Positions 7,212 through 14,286 are shown, counted from the first letter of the stretch. The stretch is DNA of 19,411 nt from Treponema sp. (GCA_016297415.1 JAEDGQ010000033.1:1-19411); one strand, 5' to 3'. The notes: a model not told the origin generated them from the sequence alone. Made by a program: numbers and translations.

Positions 7212-7236
7212 GACGCCGAAAGGCGTCTTTTTTTTT
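7212..7236 (+). terminator. Intrinsic terminator of rny
   Basis: Perfect 6-bp GC-rich stem GACGCC/GGCGTC closed by a GAAA tetraloop (7218-7221) and followed by nine T residues (7228-7236). It begins 5 nt after the rny stop codon. This is the clearest terminator in the window. Confidence 0.9.
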
Positions 7237-7246
7237 GTCCGATTAT

Positions 7247-7255
7247 TGATATAAT
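7247..7255 (+). promoter_or_regulatory. Extended -10 promoter of the acidic-protein gene
   Basis: TGA-TATAAT, a consensus extended -10, lies right behind the rny terminator and ends 7 nt before the ATG at 7263. The -35 position falls in the terminator T-tract. There is no Shine-Dalgarno, so the transcript is probably leaderless. Confidence 0.6.
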
Positions 7256-7262
7256 TTTTTCT

Positions 7263-7643
7263 ATGAATGAAGAAGAATTGTTTGCAGATTTCTTAAATAG
7301 AATCCTGAAAGAAATCAAAGAAGACAGAGAGGCTGTTAACCGCTATGACGGAGATAATAAACTGGTTGCAGAAGATCTTGACCGTCAGATTTGCCTGCTT
7401 GAAAAAAATCTTCCTGAAATTAAATCTGAAATGGATTTATTTGAACTCAGTGAAAATGACTTTCTTGATATGCTTCAACTGGTAGAAGATTACCTTTCTG
7501 TATACATAATTAATGACGCAGATACCAAACAAATGAAACTGCAGGAAAAAGAATATAACCAGCTTCTTGAAATACTTGAATGGTTCTATACAGATGATGA
7601 TGAAGATTCTGAAGATGAAGATGAAACAGAAGAGGAGGAATAA
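7263..7643 (+). CDS. Small, highly acidic hypothetical protein
   Basis: I do not recognise a family for this 126-residue protein. It is very acidic and predicted to be mostly helical, with heptad-like hydrophobic spacing in the middle (SEMDLFELSENDFLDMLQLV). It closes with a run of about 19 residues that is nearly all Asp and Glu (from DDDEDSEDEDE onward). No signal peptide, membrane segment or cysteine motif is present, so it is probably cytoplasmic. The start is backed by an extended -10 box ending 7 nt upstream. It stands alone between the rny terminator and the converging lptB gene. An acidic tail of this sort can mimic nucleic acid or bind basic partners, but nothing here shows which. 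Confidence 0.7.
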   Translation: MNEEELFADFLNRILKEIKEDREAVNRYDGDNKLVAEDLDRQICLLEKNLPEIKSEMDLFELSENDFLDMLQLVEDYLSVYIINDADTKQMKLQEKEYNQLLEILEWFYTDDDEDSEDEDETEEEE

Positions 7644-7652
7644 CCTCTCTTT
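7631..7652 (+). terminator. Weak hairpin at the end of the acidic-protein gene
   Basis: AGAGG (7631-7635) can pair with CCTCT (7644-7648) across a loop containing the stop codon, followed by a short pyrimidine stretch (CTTT). The stem is only 5 bp and the T-run is poor, so its role between the convergent acidic-protein and lptB genes is doubtful. Confidence 0.25.
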
Positions 7653-7655
7653 CTG

Positions 7656-8705
7656 TTACATGTGGAAATTTTCACCAAGATAGATTTCACGGGCAACAGG
7701 ACTATCAATAATATCCTGCTGGCTTCCCTGAATAAGAATCTGACCTGTAGAAACGATAATAGCTCTGTCTGTAATTTCAAGAGTATCTCGTACGTTATGG
7801 TCAGTAATAAGAATACCAATTCCCCGTTTTGAAAGCAGTTTAATCATAGATTTAATATCGTTTACGGCAATAGGGTCAATTCCGGCAAAAGGTTCATCCA
7901 GAAGCAGAAATTTTGGTTCAATTGCAAGAGAACGGGCAATTTCCGTACGGCGTCGTTCACCTCCGGAGAGGGTAAATGCCTGCTGTTTTCTGATTCTTCC
8001 GATAGAAAATTCTTCGATTAATTCTTCCAGACGCCGTCTTTTTTCCTTGTATGAAAGGTCGTTTCGTGTTTCAAGAATAGACCAGATATTTTCTTCAACT
8101 GTAAGTTTTCTGAATACTGATGGTTCCTGCGGAAGATATGAAATCCCCAGACGGGCTCTTTTATACATTGGCAACGGAGTAATGCGCTGGTCGTCCAGGA
8201 AAATTTCTCCCCTTGTCGGCTGATAAAAACCTACAATCATGTAAAAAGTAGTTGTTTTTCCAGCACCATTAGGACCGAGAAGCCCAAGTACTTCTCCGGT
8301 TTTCATTTCGAAATCAATGCCCTGAACTACCTTTTTTTTACCAAACATTTTGTAAAGGGAACTGGCACGGAGTGTGTGAACTTTGGATTCTTCCTGATTT
8401 TCTTTTTCGGAATCTGTATCATCTTCTGTTTTTTCAGTTTCCACTGGAGCTGAGTCCTGATCTTTGTCTGAATCTTTTTCAGAAACATCATCTTCAGCAG
8501 AAGCCTGAAATTCCTTTGAGTCTGCTGCTGCAGGCGAATTATTTTCAGAATTGTCAGAAGACTTCTTTTTAGTTTTTGAAGATAGTTTTTTTGCCTTTAA
8601 TGGCTCAGAATTTGCCTGACTTTCAGTAGTTTCTGTTTCTGCAATTGTTTCTGTAGTTTCAGTATCAGTTGTCTGTGTTTCTGGAATATGGTCTTTTTTT
8701 AACAT
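7656..8705 (-). CDS. lptB: LptB ATPase of the Lpt lipid exporter, with a long acidic N-terminal extension
   Basis: The ABC ATPase that powers extraction of lipid from the inner membrane into the Lpt bridge. The ATPase core (about residues 110-349) has Walker A GPNGAGKT (144-151), signature LSGGE (246-250), Walker B FLLLDE (266-271) and the H-loop His303 in ITDHNVRD. The FAGIDPIAV stretch is typical of LptB. Classic LptB is about 240 residues; this one is 349 because of about 108 extra N-terminal residues rich in Thr, Glu, Ser, Asp and Lys, with no predicted fold. A Shine-Dalgarno (AAAGG) precedes the long-form ATG, and only one nucleotide separates it from the lptA stop, so the extension is probably real. 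An internal Met (residue 120) lies too deep in the core to be the true start. It is last in the lptC-lptA-lptB operon. Confidence 0.93.
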   Translation of the reverse strand: MLKKDHIPETQTTDTETTETIAETETTESQANSEPLKAKKLSSKTKKKSSDNSENNSPAAADSKEFQASAEDDVSEKDSDKDQDSAPVETEKTEDDTDSEKENQEESKVHTLRASSLYKMFGKKKVVQGIDFEMKTGEVLGLLGPNGAGKTTTFYMIVGFYQPTRGEIFLDDQRITPLPMYKRARLGISYLPQEPSVFRKLTVEENIWSILETRNDLSYKEKRRRLEELIEEFSIGRIRKQQAFTLSGGERRRTEIARSLAIEPKFLLLDEPFAGIDPIAVNDIKSMIKLLSKRGIGILITDHNVRDTLEITDRAIIVSTGQILIQGSQQDIIDSPVAREIYLGENFHM

Positions 8706-8706
8706 G

Positions 8707-9414
8707 TTATGCCTTTACTTCTTCTGGTTCTGAAGATGGTTCCACTGCAGGTGTTTTTTCTGACTCTGTTACAGGTTTTTCTGCAGGCTTTTCTTCTTTT
8801 TTAGTGTCGGAAACAGTACCTCTGACACGGCCGTCCAGGGTTATCTCCTGACTTTCAAGATTAAGTGTTATTTCCTGAGCTCTGAAAGAGTCCTGTCCCT
8901 GAATGATTTTAGGGTTACCGCTCATTTCGAGAATCTGGTCATTTTTTCTGTATACTGCGAATGCAGAGGTGCAGGTGTTGTCTTTCTGTTTCAGAGTAAC
9001 TCCAATCTGCATTACTGCGATTTCTGTAGTCTGATTATATTCAATGAGTTGTGCTTCCGCATCTACATCATTTGTCATATCAATAAGGTTTACAGAATCC
9101 TCAAGTCTGGCGATTTTTGTAATTCTGTCGAATTTAAGCTTGCCGCAGGTAAAGTCCATTTTGCTTTCTGAGTTAGAACCGGTTACATTTCCATCAGCTG
9201 TAATGAACCTGAAATCCTCGCCTGAAAGTTCAATTGAATCTGCTTTAATTTCCATAGAACTGGTTTTTACACAGGCATTCCCGGAAAGAACCGTAACATC
9301 TTTTTTACTTCCTGCTGTTCCTGTCATAGAATCAGCAGAAAAAGTAATTGTTTCTGAAAAAATTGAGAAAGAAATGAGAGTGAAAACAACTGTGAAGACT
9401 GAAAGTTTTTTCAT
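8707..9414 (-). CDS. lptA: LptA/OstA-like periplasmic lipid-bridge protein
   Basis: An exported protein of about 235 residues with an N-terminal signal peptide (MKK, hydrophobic core, cleavage near FS-ETI). It is followed by repeated short beta segments of the OstA/LptA type (ITFSADSMTG, MEIKADSIELSG, VDAEAQLIEYN, FRAQEITLNLES, ITLDGRVRG). LptA subunits form the beta-jellyroll bridge that carries lipids across the periplasm. The last 35 or so residues are a Lys/Glu/Pro/Ser-rich tail without predicted fold. GTG at 9417 and ATG at 9414 are both possible starts: GAAGGAG (9431-9425) is 7 nt from GTG and 10 nt from ATG. I chose ATG, which gives a TGATG stop-start overlap with lptC. Sequence identity to known LptA looks low, so the name rests on fold pattern plus neighbours. 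Confidence 0.78.
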   Translation of the reverse strand: MKKLSVFTVVFTLISFSIFSETITFSADSMTGTAGSKKDVTVLSGNACVKTSSMEIKADSIELSGEDFRFITADGNVTGSNSESKMDFTCGKLKFDRITKIARLEDSVNLIDMTNDVDAEAQLIEYNQTTEIAVMQIGVTLKQKDNTCTSAFAVYRKNDQILEMSGNPKIIQGQDSFRAQEITLNLESQEITLDGRVRGTVSDTKKEEKPAEKPVTESEKTPAVEPSSEPEEVKA

Positions 9415-9986
9415 CACTGTTCATCTCCTTCTGCCGTGTTCTGGTCATGGCTGTCAGTTACAGAGCCTGTTACCGGACGAAGGAATGTGTACTTTCGGGA
9501 AACTCCGCTGGCTGAAAACCCCTGACCTTTTACTTCAGTCCCATTCCTGAGAATTGAAACGGTGTCTGTTATTCCCCCTGTCAGCTGTTCGTTGTTAGCG
9601 TCAAAATGAAGACTGTTTGCTGTAAGCTGAGTTTCCTGATCGGGAATATTGATACTTACATTATCAAAAAGAGTGTATTTTTTATTTTTAGTGTCAGCAG
9701 CCAGAAGTTGGCATTTGCCTTCTGTTTTTAAGGTTCCCTGTTCATCAAAGGTTTTGAATTCAGCGTTAGTTGCATAAGAGCCGCCGCCATTTTTGTACTG
9801 TTCCAGCTTTTCGGCCTTCAGAGTCATAGTAACTTTATTTTTTGAATATCTGTCAAAGTTTGCATCTGTAAAACTGAATTCAGGTACTGTGTTCTCGGAA
9901 TTTTGTTGGCTGCCATAATTAAGGGAACAGCCGCCAAGGAGAGAAGTTAAAATAAAAAACACTGAAACTTTTTTCAATAAATTCAT
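9414..9986 (-). CDS. lptC: LptC-like lipoprotein of the Lpt system
   Basis: A 190-residue protein with a lipoprotein signal: Lys5-Lys6, a hydrophobic stretch, then SLLGGC with the lipidated Cys at residue 20. The mature part has the beta-rich LptC pattern (VTMTLKAEKLEQY, YATNAEFKTFDEQG, LTANSLHFDANNEQLTG, EVKGQGFSASG). LptC normally receives lipid from LptBFG and passes it to LptA; E. coli LptC uses a membrane helix, while here the anchor would be lipid. It is the first gene of the operon, directly overlapping lptA. A TTGACA-17-GAAAAT promoter ends 8 nt before the ATG, with no Shine-Dalgarno. Family assignment depends strongly on its position beside lptA and lptB. Confidence 0.78.
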   Translation of the reverse strand: MNLLKKVSVFFILTSLLGGCSLNYGSQQNSENTVPEFSFTDANFDRYSKNKVTMTLKAEKLEQYKNGGGSYATNAEFKTFDEQGTLKTEGKCQLLAADTKNKKYTLFDNVSINIPDQETQLTANSLHFDANNEQLTGGITDTVSILRNGTEVKGQGFSASGVSRKYTFLRPVTGSVTDSHDQNTAEGDEQ

Positions 9987-9994
9987 TTAAAATA

Positions 9995-10023
9995 ATTTTC
10001 CCATTAAGGTCATTTTTTGTCAA
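9995..10023 (-). promoter_or_regulatory. Promoter of the lpt operon
   Basis: On the minus strand: perfect TTGACA (10023-10018), 17-bp spacer, GAAAAT (10000-9995) preceded by TGG (an extended -10 feature), ending 8 nt before the lptC ATG at 9986. The leader would be nil or one to two bases. Confidence 0.6.
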
Positions 10024-10081
10024 CGCAAGAGTTTATTGTAAAAAAAAAGGCTAACATTCTGTTTTACTCTGGTCTTTAAAT

Positions 10082-10110
10082 TTTACATTTACACAAGGAA
10101 GGATTATACT
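10082..10110 (+). promoter_or_regulatory. Promoter of cheR-cheB, leaderless start
   Basis: TTTACA (10082-10087), 17-bp spacer, TATACT (10105-10110), ending 6 nt before the cheR ATG at 10117. Both hexamers are 5 of 6 to the sigma-70 consensus. The AAGGAAGGA stretch (10096-10103) looks like a ribosome-binding site but lies in the promoter spacer, so it should not be transcribed. The divergent lpt promoter is about 60 bp away. Confidence 0.6.
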
Positions 10111-10116
10111 ATTTTT

Positions 10117-10932
10117 ATGACTGATTTACTTACAGATGCCGAATTTGATATGTTCCGGAAGGTTATTTATGACAAAAGCGGTATTACTTTTTCAGCAACT
10201 AACCGTTCTATTCTCGATTCTCGTTTAAAGGAAAAATTACGGGAAAAGGGTCTTAACACAATAAAAGAGTACTATGACATGATTATGGCTGATGAAGCTG
10301 AAATGAAAATCATGCTGGACTCTGTAACTACTAATTTAACAAGATTCTTCCGCAATCAGCCTCATTTTGACGCCCTCATTCACTATGTTATTCCCCATGT
10401 GATTGAAATGAAAAAGCAGAGAGGAGAATCTGTTATAAAACTCTGGAGTGCCGGTTGTTCAACTGGGGAAGAACCATACACAATTGCCATGATTCTTAAA
10501 GAGATCCTTCCTCCTGGTTTCAAATTCCAGATTACAGCTTCTGATATTTCTTTAAAATCTCTTATGGTTGGCCAGCAGGGGTTCTATCCTGAATCCCGCA
10601 TCCAGGGAATTCCTCCAAACTTTCTGGCTAAATACTTTATTAAAAACGAAAAGGGATATCAGGTAGTTCCTGAATTAATGTCTACAATTAAGTTTGACTA
10701 CCATAATCTTCGTAATGATTCCGGAATGCGAAATCTTGATGTTGTATTCTGTAGAAATGTTTTGATTTACTTTGATGAAGCTGCTCAGAAAAACTGTATT
10801 GACCGTTTCTGGGATGCAATGGCTAATAAGTCATATCTGTTTATCGGACATTCTGAATCCCTTTTTGGAATGGACACTAAATTTGAATTCCTTAAAACAG
10901 ACTGGGCTTGTCTGTATCAGAAAAACGTTTAA
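10117..10932 (+). CDS. cheR: Chemotaxis protein methyltransferase CheR
   Basis: A 271-residue SAM-dependent enzyme that methylates glutamates of chemoreceptors during adaptation. The N-terminal helical domain (about residues 1-80) ends in the conserved TTNLTRFFR segment. The SAM-binding motif WSAGCSTGEEPY is at about 110-121, and FCRNVLIYFD marks the later catalytic-fold strand. Length matches ordinary CheR (about 270-285), with no TPR extension. cheB follows within 12 nt, so methylation and demethylation enzymes are made together. No CheA, CheW or receptor genes are in the window. The start is set by a promoter ending 6 nt upstream, and the mRNA is predicted to be leaderless. Confidence 0.96.
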   Translation: MTDLLTDAEFDMFRKVIYDKSGITFSATNRSILDSRLKEKLREKGLNTIKEYYDMIMADEAEMKIMLDSVTTNLTRFFRNQPHFDALIHYVIPHVIEMKKQRGESVIKLWSAGCSTGEEPYTIAMILKEILPPGFKFQITASDISLKSLMVGQQGFYPESRIQGIPPNFLAKYFIKNEKGYQVVPELMSTIKFDYHNLRNDSGMRNLDVVFCRNVLIYFDEAAQKNCIDRFWDAMANKSYLFIGHSESLFGMDTKFEFLKTDWACLYQKNV

Positions 10933-10944
10933 CCGGAGTTTGTG

Positions 10945-12138
10945 ATGGACGAAATTTCGGTACTTATTTGTGACGATTCTTCATTAATGCGCAATGTAAT
11001 TTCCAGAGTAATTGAAGGTGCTCCTGGAATGAAAGTTGTTGAAAAGGCCGTTAACGGACAGGATTTAATTGGTAAAATTGAATCTTCTCGTCCAGACGTA
11101 ATTATTCTTGATATTGAAATGCCTGTAATGACAGGAATTGAATTTCTCCGCTATAGAAAAGAGCATCGTATCGATGTTCCTGTGATTATTCTTTCTTCAA
11201 TTGCAGAAAAAGGTGCAGCTGTAACAATGGAAGCTCTTGAACTTGGAGCTTCTGATTTTATTACAAAACCAAACGGTTCTGTTTCTCTGGATATTAATTC
11301 TGTAGCAGACAAACTTATTGAACTTATTTCTGTATACGGCGGTGCATATGCTCGTGGAAAAGCGAAAATTGTATACAGTTCTGAATATTATGTAAAACTG
11401 TCTTCGGCAAGAGCAATTGAAAGAAAACTTCAGGAAGCACTTGGTGACAAAGCTAAGAACAGTCTGCCTCCGCGTGCATCTCTTCCTCCTAAGTCTTTTG
11501 AAGTAAAACCTGCCGTAAAAAATCCAGTAATGATTCAGCCGGTAGCGGCTTCTGGAAAAATTTCAGTAATTGCAATTGGTATTTCTACTGGTGGACCTAA
11601 TGCCTTAAGAGAAGTTTTTAAGGATCTTTCACCTCTTATTAAACAGCCGATTCTTGTTGTTCAGCATATGCCTGCTGGATTTACAAAAGAATTTGCTTCA
11701 AGTCTTGACCGCATATGTCCTCTGACAGTAACAGAAGCTGTTGATGGTGAATATCTTGAAGCAGGACATATTTACATTGCTCCTGGTGATTATCATATTT
11801 CTGTTGAAAGTGCAGGAATCGGAAAATATGTAATCAAAACTCTTCAAACTCCACAAAGAAACGGTCATAGACCATCTGCAGATGTTCTTTTTGAATCTGT
11901 TGGTAAAGTTTTTGGAAACAAATCCCTTGGTGTAATTATGACAGGTATGGGAAAAGATGGCGCTGTTGAACTTGCCGAAATGAGGAAACTTGGAGCCTGG
12001 ACTTTGGGACAGGATGAAAAATCATCAATTGTTTATGGTATGCCTCGTGTAGCATGGGAACTTGGTGCCGTACAGAAGCAGGTTAATCTTCAAGATATGG
12101 CAGCAACTATAAATAAGCTTGCTCTTGATAATTACTAA
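10945..12138 (+). CDS. cheB: Chemotaxis response regulator methylesterase CheB
   Basis: A two-domain protein of 397 residues. The N-terminal receiver has acidic residues Asp10 and Asp11, phospho-acceptor Asp56 (IILDIEMP) and Lys108 (FITKPNG). A linker of about 80 residues, Pro- and Lys-rich, follows. The C-terminal methylesterase/deamidase carries the catalytic triad Ser214 (GISTGGPNA), His241 (VVQHMPAGFT) and Asp338 (TGMGKDGA). When phosphorylated it removes methyl groups placed by CheR. ATG at 10945 is preferred over GTG at 10942, because GGAG (10935-10938) lies 6 nt before the former and only 3 nt before the latter. It ends at the bidirectional terminator shared with the RseC-like gene. 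Confidence 0.96.
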   Translation: MDEISVLICDDSSLMRNVISRVIEGAPGMKVVEKAVNGQDLIGKIESSRPDVIILDIEMPVMTGIEFLRYRKEHRIDVPVIILSSIAEKGAAVTMEALELGASDFITKPNGSVSLDINSVADKLIELISVYGGAYARGKAKIVYSSEYYVKLSSARAIERKLQEALGDKAKNSLPPRASLPPKSFEVKPAVKNPVMIQPVAASGKISVIAIGISTGGPNALREVFKDLSPLIKQPILVVQHMPAGFTKEFASSLDRICPLTVTEAVDGEYLEAGHIYIAPGDYHISVESAGIGKYVIKTLQTPQRNGHRPSADVLFESVGKVFGNKSLGVIMTGMGKDGAVELAEMRKLGAWTLGQDEKSSIVYGMPRVAWELGAVQKQVNLQDMAATINKLALDNY

Positions 12139-12160
12139 AAAAAGCCCTTATTGATGAAGT

Positions 12161-12211
12161 GCACCCCTAAAGTTGGACAAATAAAGTTCAATTTTCGGAG
12201 GTGCTTTTTTT
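12161..12211. terminator. IS3-like inverted-repeat pair serving as a convergent terminator
   Basis: GCACC (12161-12165) pairs with GGTGC (12200-12204); the inner parts also pair with interruptions, down to GGAC/GTTC around a short AAATAAA loop. Seven T residues follow (12205-12211), and on the other strand an A-run at 12137-12143 gives a U-tract. It lies between the stops of cheB (12138) and the RseC-like gene (12210). The half-site reading GTGCACCCC then AAAGTTGGACA resembles, from memory, terminal repeats of IS3/IS150-group elements, and the second half is its diverged reverse complement. Confidence 0.6.
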
Positions 12212-12626
12212 ATATGATCTGAACAATCTGCATCTTAAAAACAGAAAAATTTGATTTTGTAAAAAGCAGAAGACCTGTTTCTCCCAATATAAGAAGCAGA
12301 AAAGAAATAGAAAATCTGCAGAAATCCGTACACTCAATCTTAAAATGTTGAAATATGGCAGGACTAAAATATAAACCGGAAAAGCACAGTAAGACAGGAA
12401 TAAGAAGCCCTGCAAGAGCTGAAAGGTATTTTACGGCAGGAGCTTTATCAAGCCTGATGTAGGTTCCCTTTGAAATCTGGAAATTTTTAGGATTAGAAAC
12501 AGTTATTTTGCCTTTTTCAGCGGAGCATTTATGTCTGCATTCTACACAGGCAGAAGATTTAAGAAGAGAAACCTGTGCTGTTCTGTTGTCTTCTGAGGTA
12601 TCTGTAACTATGCCAAAATTAAACAT
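12210..12626 (-). CDS. RseC/MucC-family membrane protein
   Basis: A 138-residue protein with the RseC/MucC layout. It has an N-terminal cytoplasmic beta domain (GIVTDTSEDNRTAQVSL), a cysteine cluster (Cys27, Cys30, Cys34 in ACVECRHKC), then two membrane helices (about residues 64-92 and 102-122). Related proteins in Gammaproteobacteria modulate the RseA/sigma-E envelope response and reduction of SoxR, often next to rnf genes. Neither partner is visible here. The Cys cluster could hold a metal or Fe-S centre, which is inference. Its ATG lies inside the end of the TPR gene (8-base overlap), with no strong Shine-Dalgarno at proper distance, so it is probably translationally coupled. Confidence 0.75.
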   Translation of the reverse strand: MFNFGIVTDTSEDNRTAQVSLLKSSACVECRHKCSAEKGKITVSNPKNFQISKGTYIRLDKAPAVKYLSALAGLLIPVLLCFSGLYFSPAIFQHFKIECTDFCRFSISFLLLILGETGLLLFTKSNFSVFKMQIVQII

Positions 12627-13155
12627 TAATTGATCCGTGATCCTTAATTTCTTTCATCTGGTTAATGCACATTAAATAGCCCACCTGATTGCCTGTTTCC
12701 ATGTATGTATCCCTTAAATTGAAGAGAGCATCATAATAGTATGGGTTGATTGTAATGGCACGTTCAAAACAAGAGGCTGCCTTTTCGAAATTTTCGCTGT
12801 TAAAATGAATAACACCAAGAGTATTCCACAGATGGGAGTTTTCTTCATTCAAAGTAAGACCGATATTACAGAAATCCAAAGCTTCCCGCTTTTCTCCGAT
12901 GTTGAAATTGATTAAAGCCAGAGTTTCAATAACTTCATCATCCTGATTTTCAATAGAGTAGGCTTTGAGTAAAGCTTCTTTTGCCATATAGAGATCTCCT
13001 GAATCTCTGTAAGTTACGCCAAGATTAAACCATAGAAGATAATTATCCTGTTCAAAAGTCAGGGCTTTTTTAAAGCAGGCAATAGCTTCTTTGTATTCAC
13101 CCTGAGAGGCAAGTTCAATGGCCTGTGTATTAAGCTGAGATGCACTTTCTAACAT
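12619..13155 (-). CDS. TPR-repeat protein
   Basis: A 178-residue protein made almost wholly of tetratricopeptide repeats, about four to five units. Recognisable pieces are ALTFEQDNYLLWFNLGVTYRD, AKEALLKAYSIENQDDEVIETLA, NSHLWNTLGVIHFNSENFEKA and AITINPYYYDALFNL. These form a helical scaffold for protein-protein contact. No signal peptide or membrane helix is seen, so it is probably cytoplasmic. A very strong Shine-Dalgarno (AAAGGAGG) precedes the ATG. It sits 24 nt behind the polyprenyl synthase gene and overlaps the RseC-like gene, so the three form one operon. The binding partner is unknown. Confidence 0.88.
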   Translation of the reverse strand: MLESASQLNTQAIELASQGEYKEAIACFKKALTFEQDNYLLWFNLGVTYRDSGDLYMAKEALLKAYSIENQDDEVIETLALINFNIGEKREALDFCNIGLTLNEENSHLWNTLGVIHFNSENFEKAASCFERAITINPYYYDALFNLRDTYMETGNQVGYLMCINQMKEIKDHGSINV

Positions 13156-13179
13156 TTTATTACCTCCTTTTAATGAATA

Positions 13180-14247
13180 TTATTTCTTTGGTTTAAGCAT
13201 AGATTCAAAAAGTTCAAAAATCAAATCGCCTGCTGGTGTTCTTGTTCCGTATAACTCTGCCAGAGCCTTACATTTAGCGGCAACCATAGAATTCCCCATT
13301 TCCTGAGCCTGTTCAACGGCACCGCTGGCGGAAATTAGAGAAATGGCTTTTTCTACAGCTGGAGAATCGATACCTTCTGTTCTTGCCTGTTCAAAAAGAG
13401 CTGAAAGTTTTTCTTTATCCTGTGGGTTTGAACTTAAATGAATAAGCACTGGAAGGGATTTTTTACCTTCAACAATATCATCACCACGTTTTTTTCCAGG
13501 GTTTCCTGTTGTGAGGTTTGTAACATCGTCAATAATCTGGAAACCTACACCAATGTCCTGGGCGATTATTCCGGCTTTTACAACATCTTCCTGAGAACCG
13601 CCACCGGCTAAGATTCCTGTTTTAACGGCGAGTCTTGCAAGTGTTCCAGTTTTATTTCGTACCATTGCTACATATTCAGCCTGGGATGGAATTAAGGATG
13701 GTGTTCTATGCCATTTAATATCCATTGCCTGTCCAAGATGGAGAAGACGAAGCTCTGTAAGGAAAAGATCGTAAAGAGCATTTTTTTCTGCATCTGAAAT
13801 ATTGAGTTTTTTGATGCATGCTGCAGCTTCAAAATAAAGCCAGCTTCCTGCATTTATTGCAACATCCATTCCATAAGTTATGTGTGAACATGGTTTACCG
13901 CGTCTGGTATCAGCACCATCTTCAATATCATCGTGAATAAGACTTGCTGTGTGGGCAAATTCTACAAGGGGTGTTAATGCCAAAGCTTTATCAAGAGAAA
14001 TTGCCTGACCTTTAGTTTCCTGAACCATTCTTGCACAAAGCACAAGAAGGAGAGGACGCCAGCGTTTTCCACCCAAAGAAATAAGGTGATTGCATGGTTC
14101 CGACAGAACTGAAAGATGACTGTTATTTATGCATGAATCAATCTGCCCAAAAGACAGCTCCTGCCACTGGGCATTAGTTGATTCTGGCAAAGCTTCTTTA
14201 AGAGAAAATTCGATTTTTTCGAGAATATTTGTAAATTCACTGTTCAT
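13180..14247 (-). CDS. Polyprenyl diphosphate synthase (isoprenoid chain elongation)
   Basis: A 355-residue trans-prenyltransferase that condenses isopentenyl diphosphate onto allylic diphosphates. The first Asp-rich motif is DDIED (106-110) followed by DTRRGKP. The second is DDVTN (240-244) instead of the usual DDxxD. GGKRWRP (59-65), RNKTGTLARLA and the KKRGDDIVEGKKSLP segment are further family marks. The residue five before the first motif is small (Ala101), which fits a product longer than farnesyl, although chain length cannot be fixed from sequence alone. Length is slightly above the typical 320-330. It is first in an operon with the TPR and RseC-like genes. The promoter TTGTAA-17-TATAAT ends 10 nt before the ATG, with no Shine-Dalgarno. 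Confidence 0.9.
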   Translation of the reverse strand: MNSEFTNILEKIEFSLKEALPESTNAQWQELSFGQIDSCINNSHLSVLSEPCNHLISLGGKRWRPLLLVLCARMVQETKGQAISLDKALALTPLVEFAHTASLIHDDIEDGADTRRGKPCSHITYGMDVAINAGSWLYFEAAACIKKLNISDAEKNALYDLFLTELRLLHLGQAMDIKWHRTPSLIPSQAEYVAMVRNKTGTLARLAVKTGILAGGGSQEDVVKAGIIAQDIGVGFQIIDDVTNLTTGNPGKKRGDDIVEGKKSLPVLIHLSSNPQDKEKLSALFEQARTEGIDSPAVEKAISLISASGAVEQAQEMGNSMVAAKCKALAELYGTRTPAGDLIFELFESMLKPKK

Positions 14248-14257
14248 ATCTATATAA

Positions 14258-14286
14258 ATTATAAATAATTTCGCTTCTTATTACAA
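14258..14286 (-). promoter_or_regulatory. Promoter of the polyprenyl synthase operon
   Basis: On the minus strand: TTGTAA (14286-14281), 17-bp spacer, TATAAT (14263-14258). The -10 box ends 10 nt before the ATG at 14247, so the mRNA leader would be only about 2-4 nt. Confidence 0.55.

Noticed and set aside
8379..8705. LptB extension as a separate small gene fused by a lost stop
   Set aside because: No sign of a second start with a ribosome-binding site; low-complexity composition and the junction with lptA fit a single extended protein.
9044..9550. Plus-strand frame of 168 codons across the lptA/lptC junction
   Set aside because: Antisense to two genes with signal peptides and matching fold patterns; its Ser-rich composition comes from reverse reading.
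10096..10103. AAGGAAGGA as Shine-Dalgarno for cheR
   Set aside because: It ends 13 nt before the ATG and lies in the spacer of the TTTACA-17-TATACT promoter, so it is probably never transcribed.
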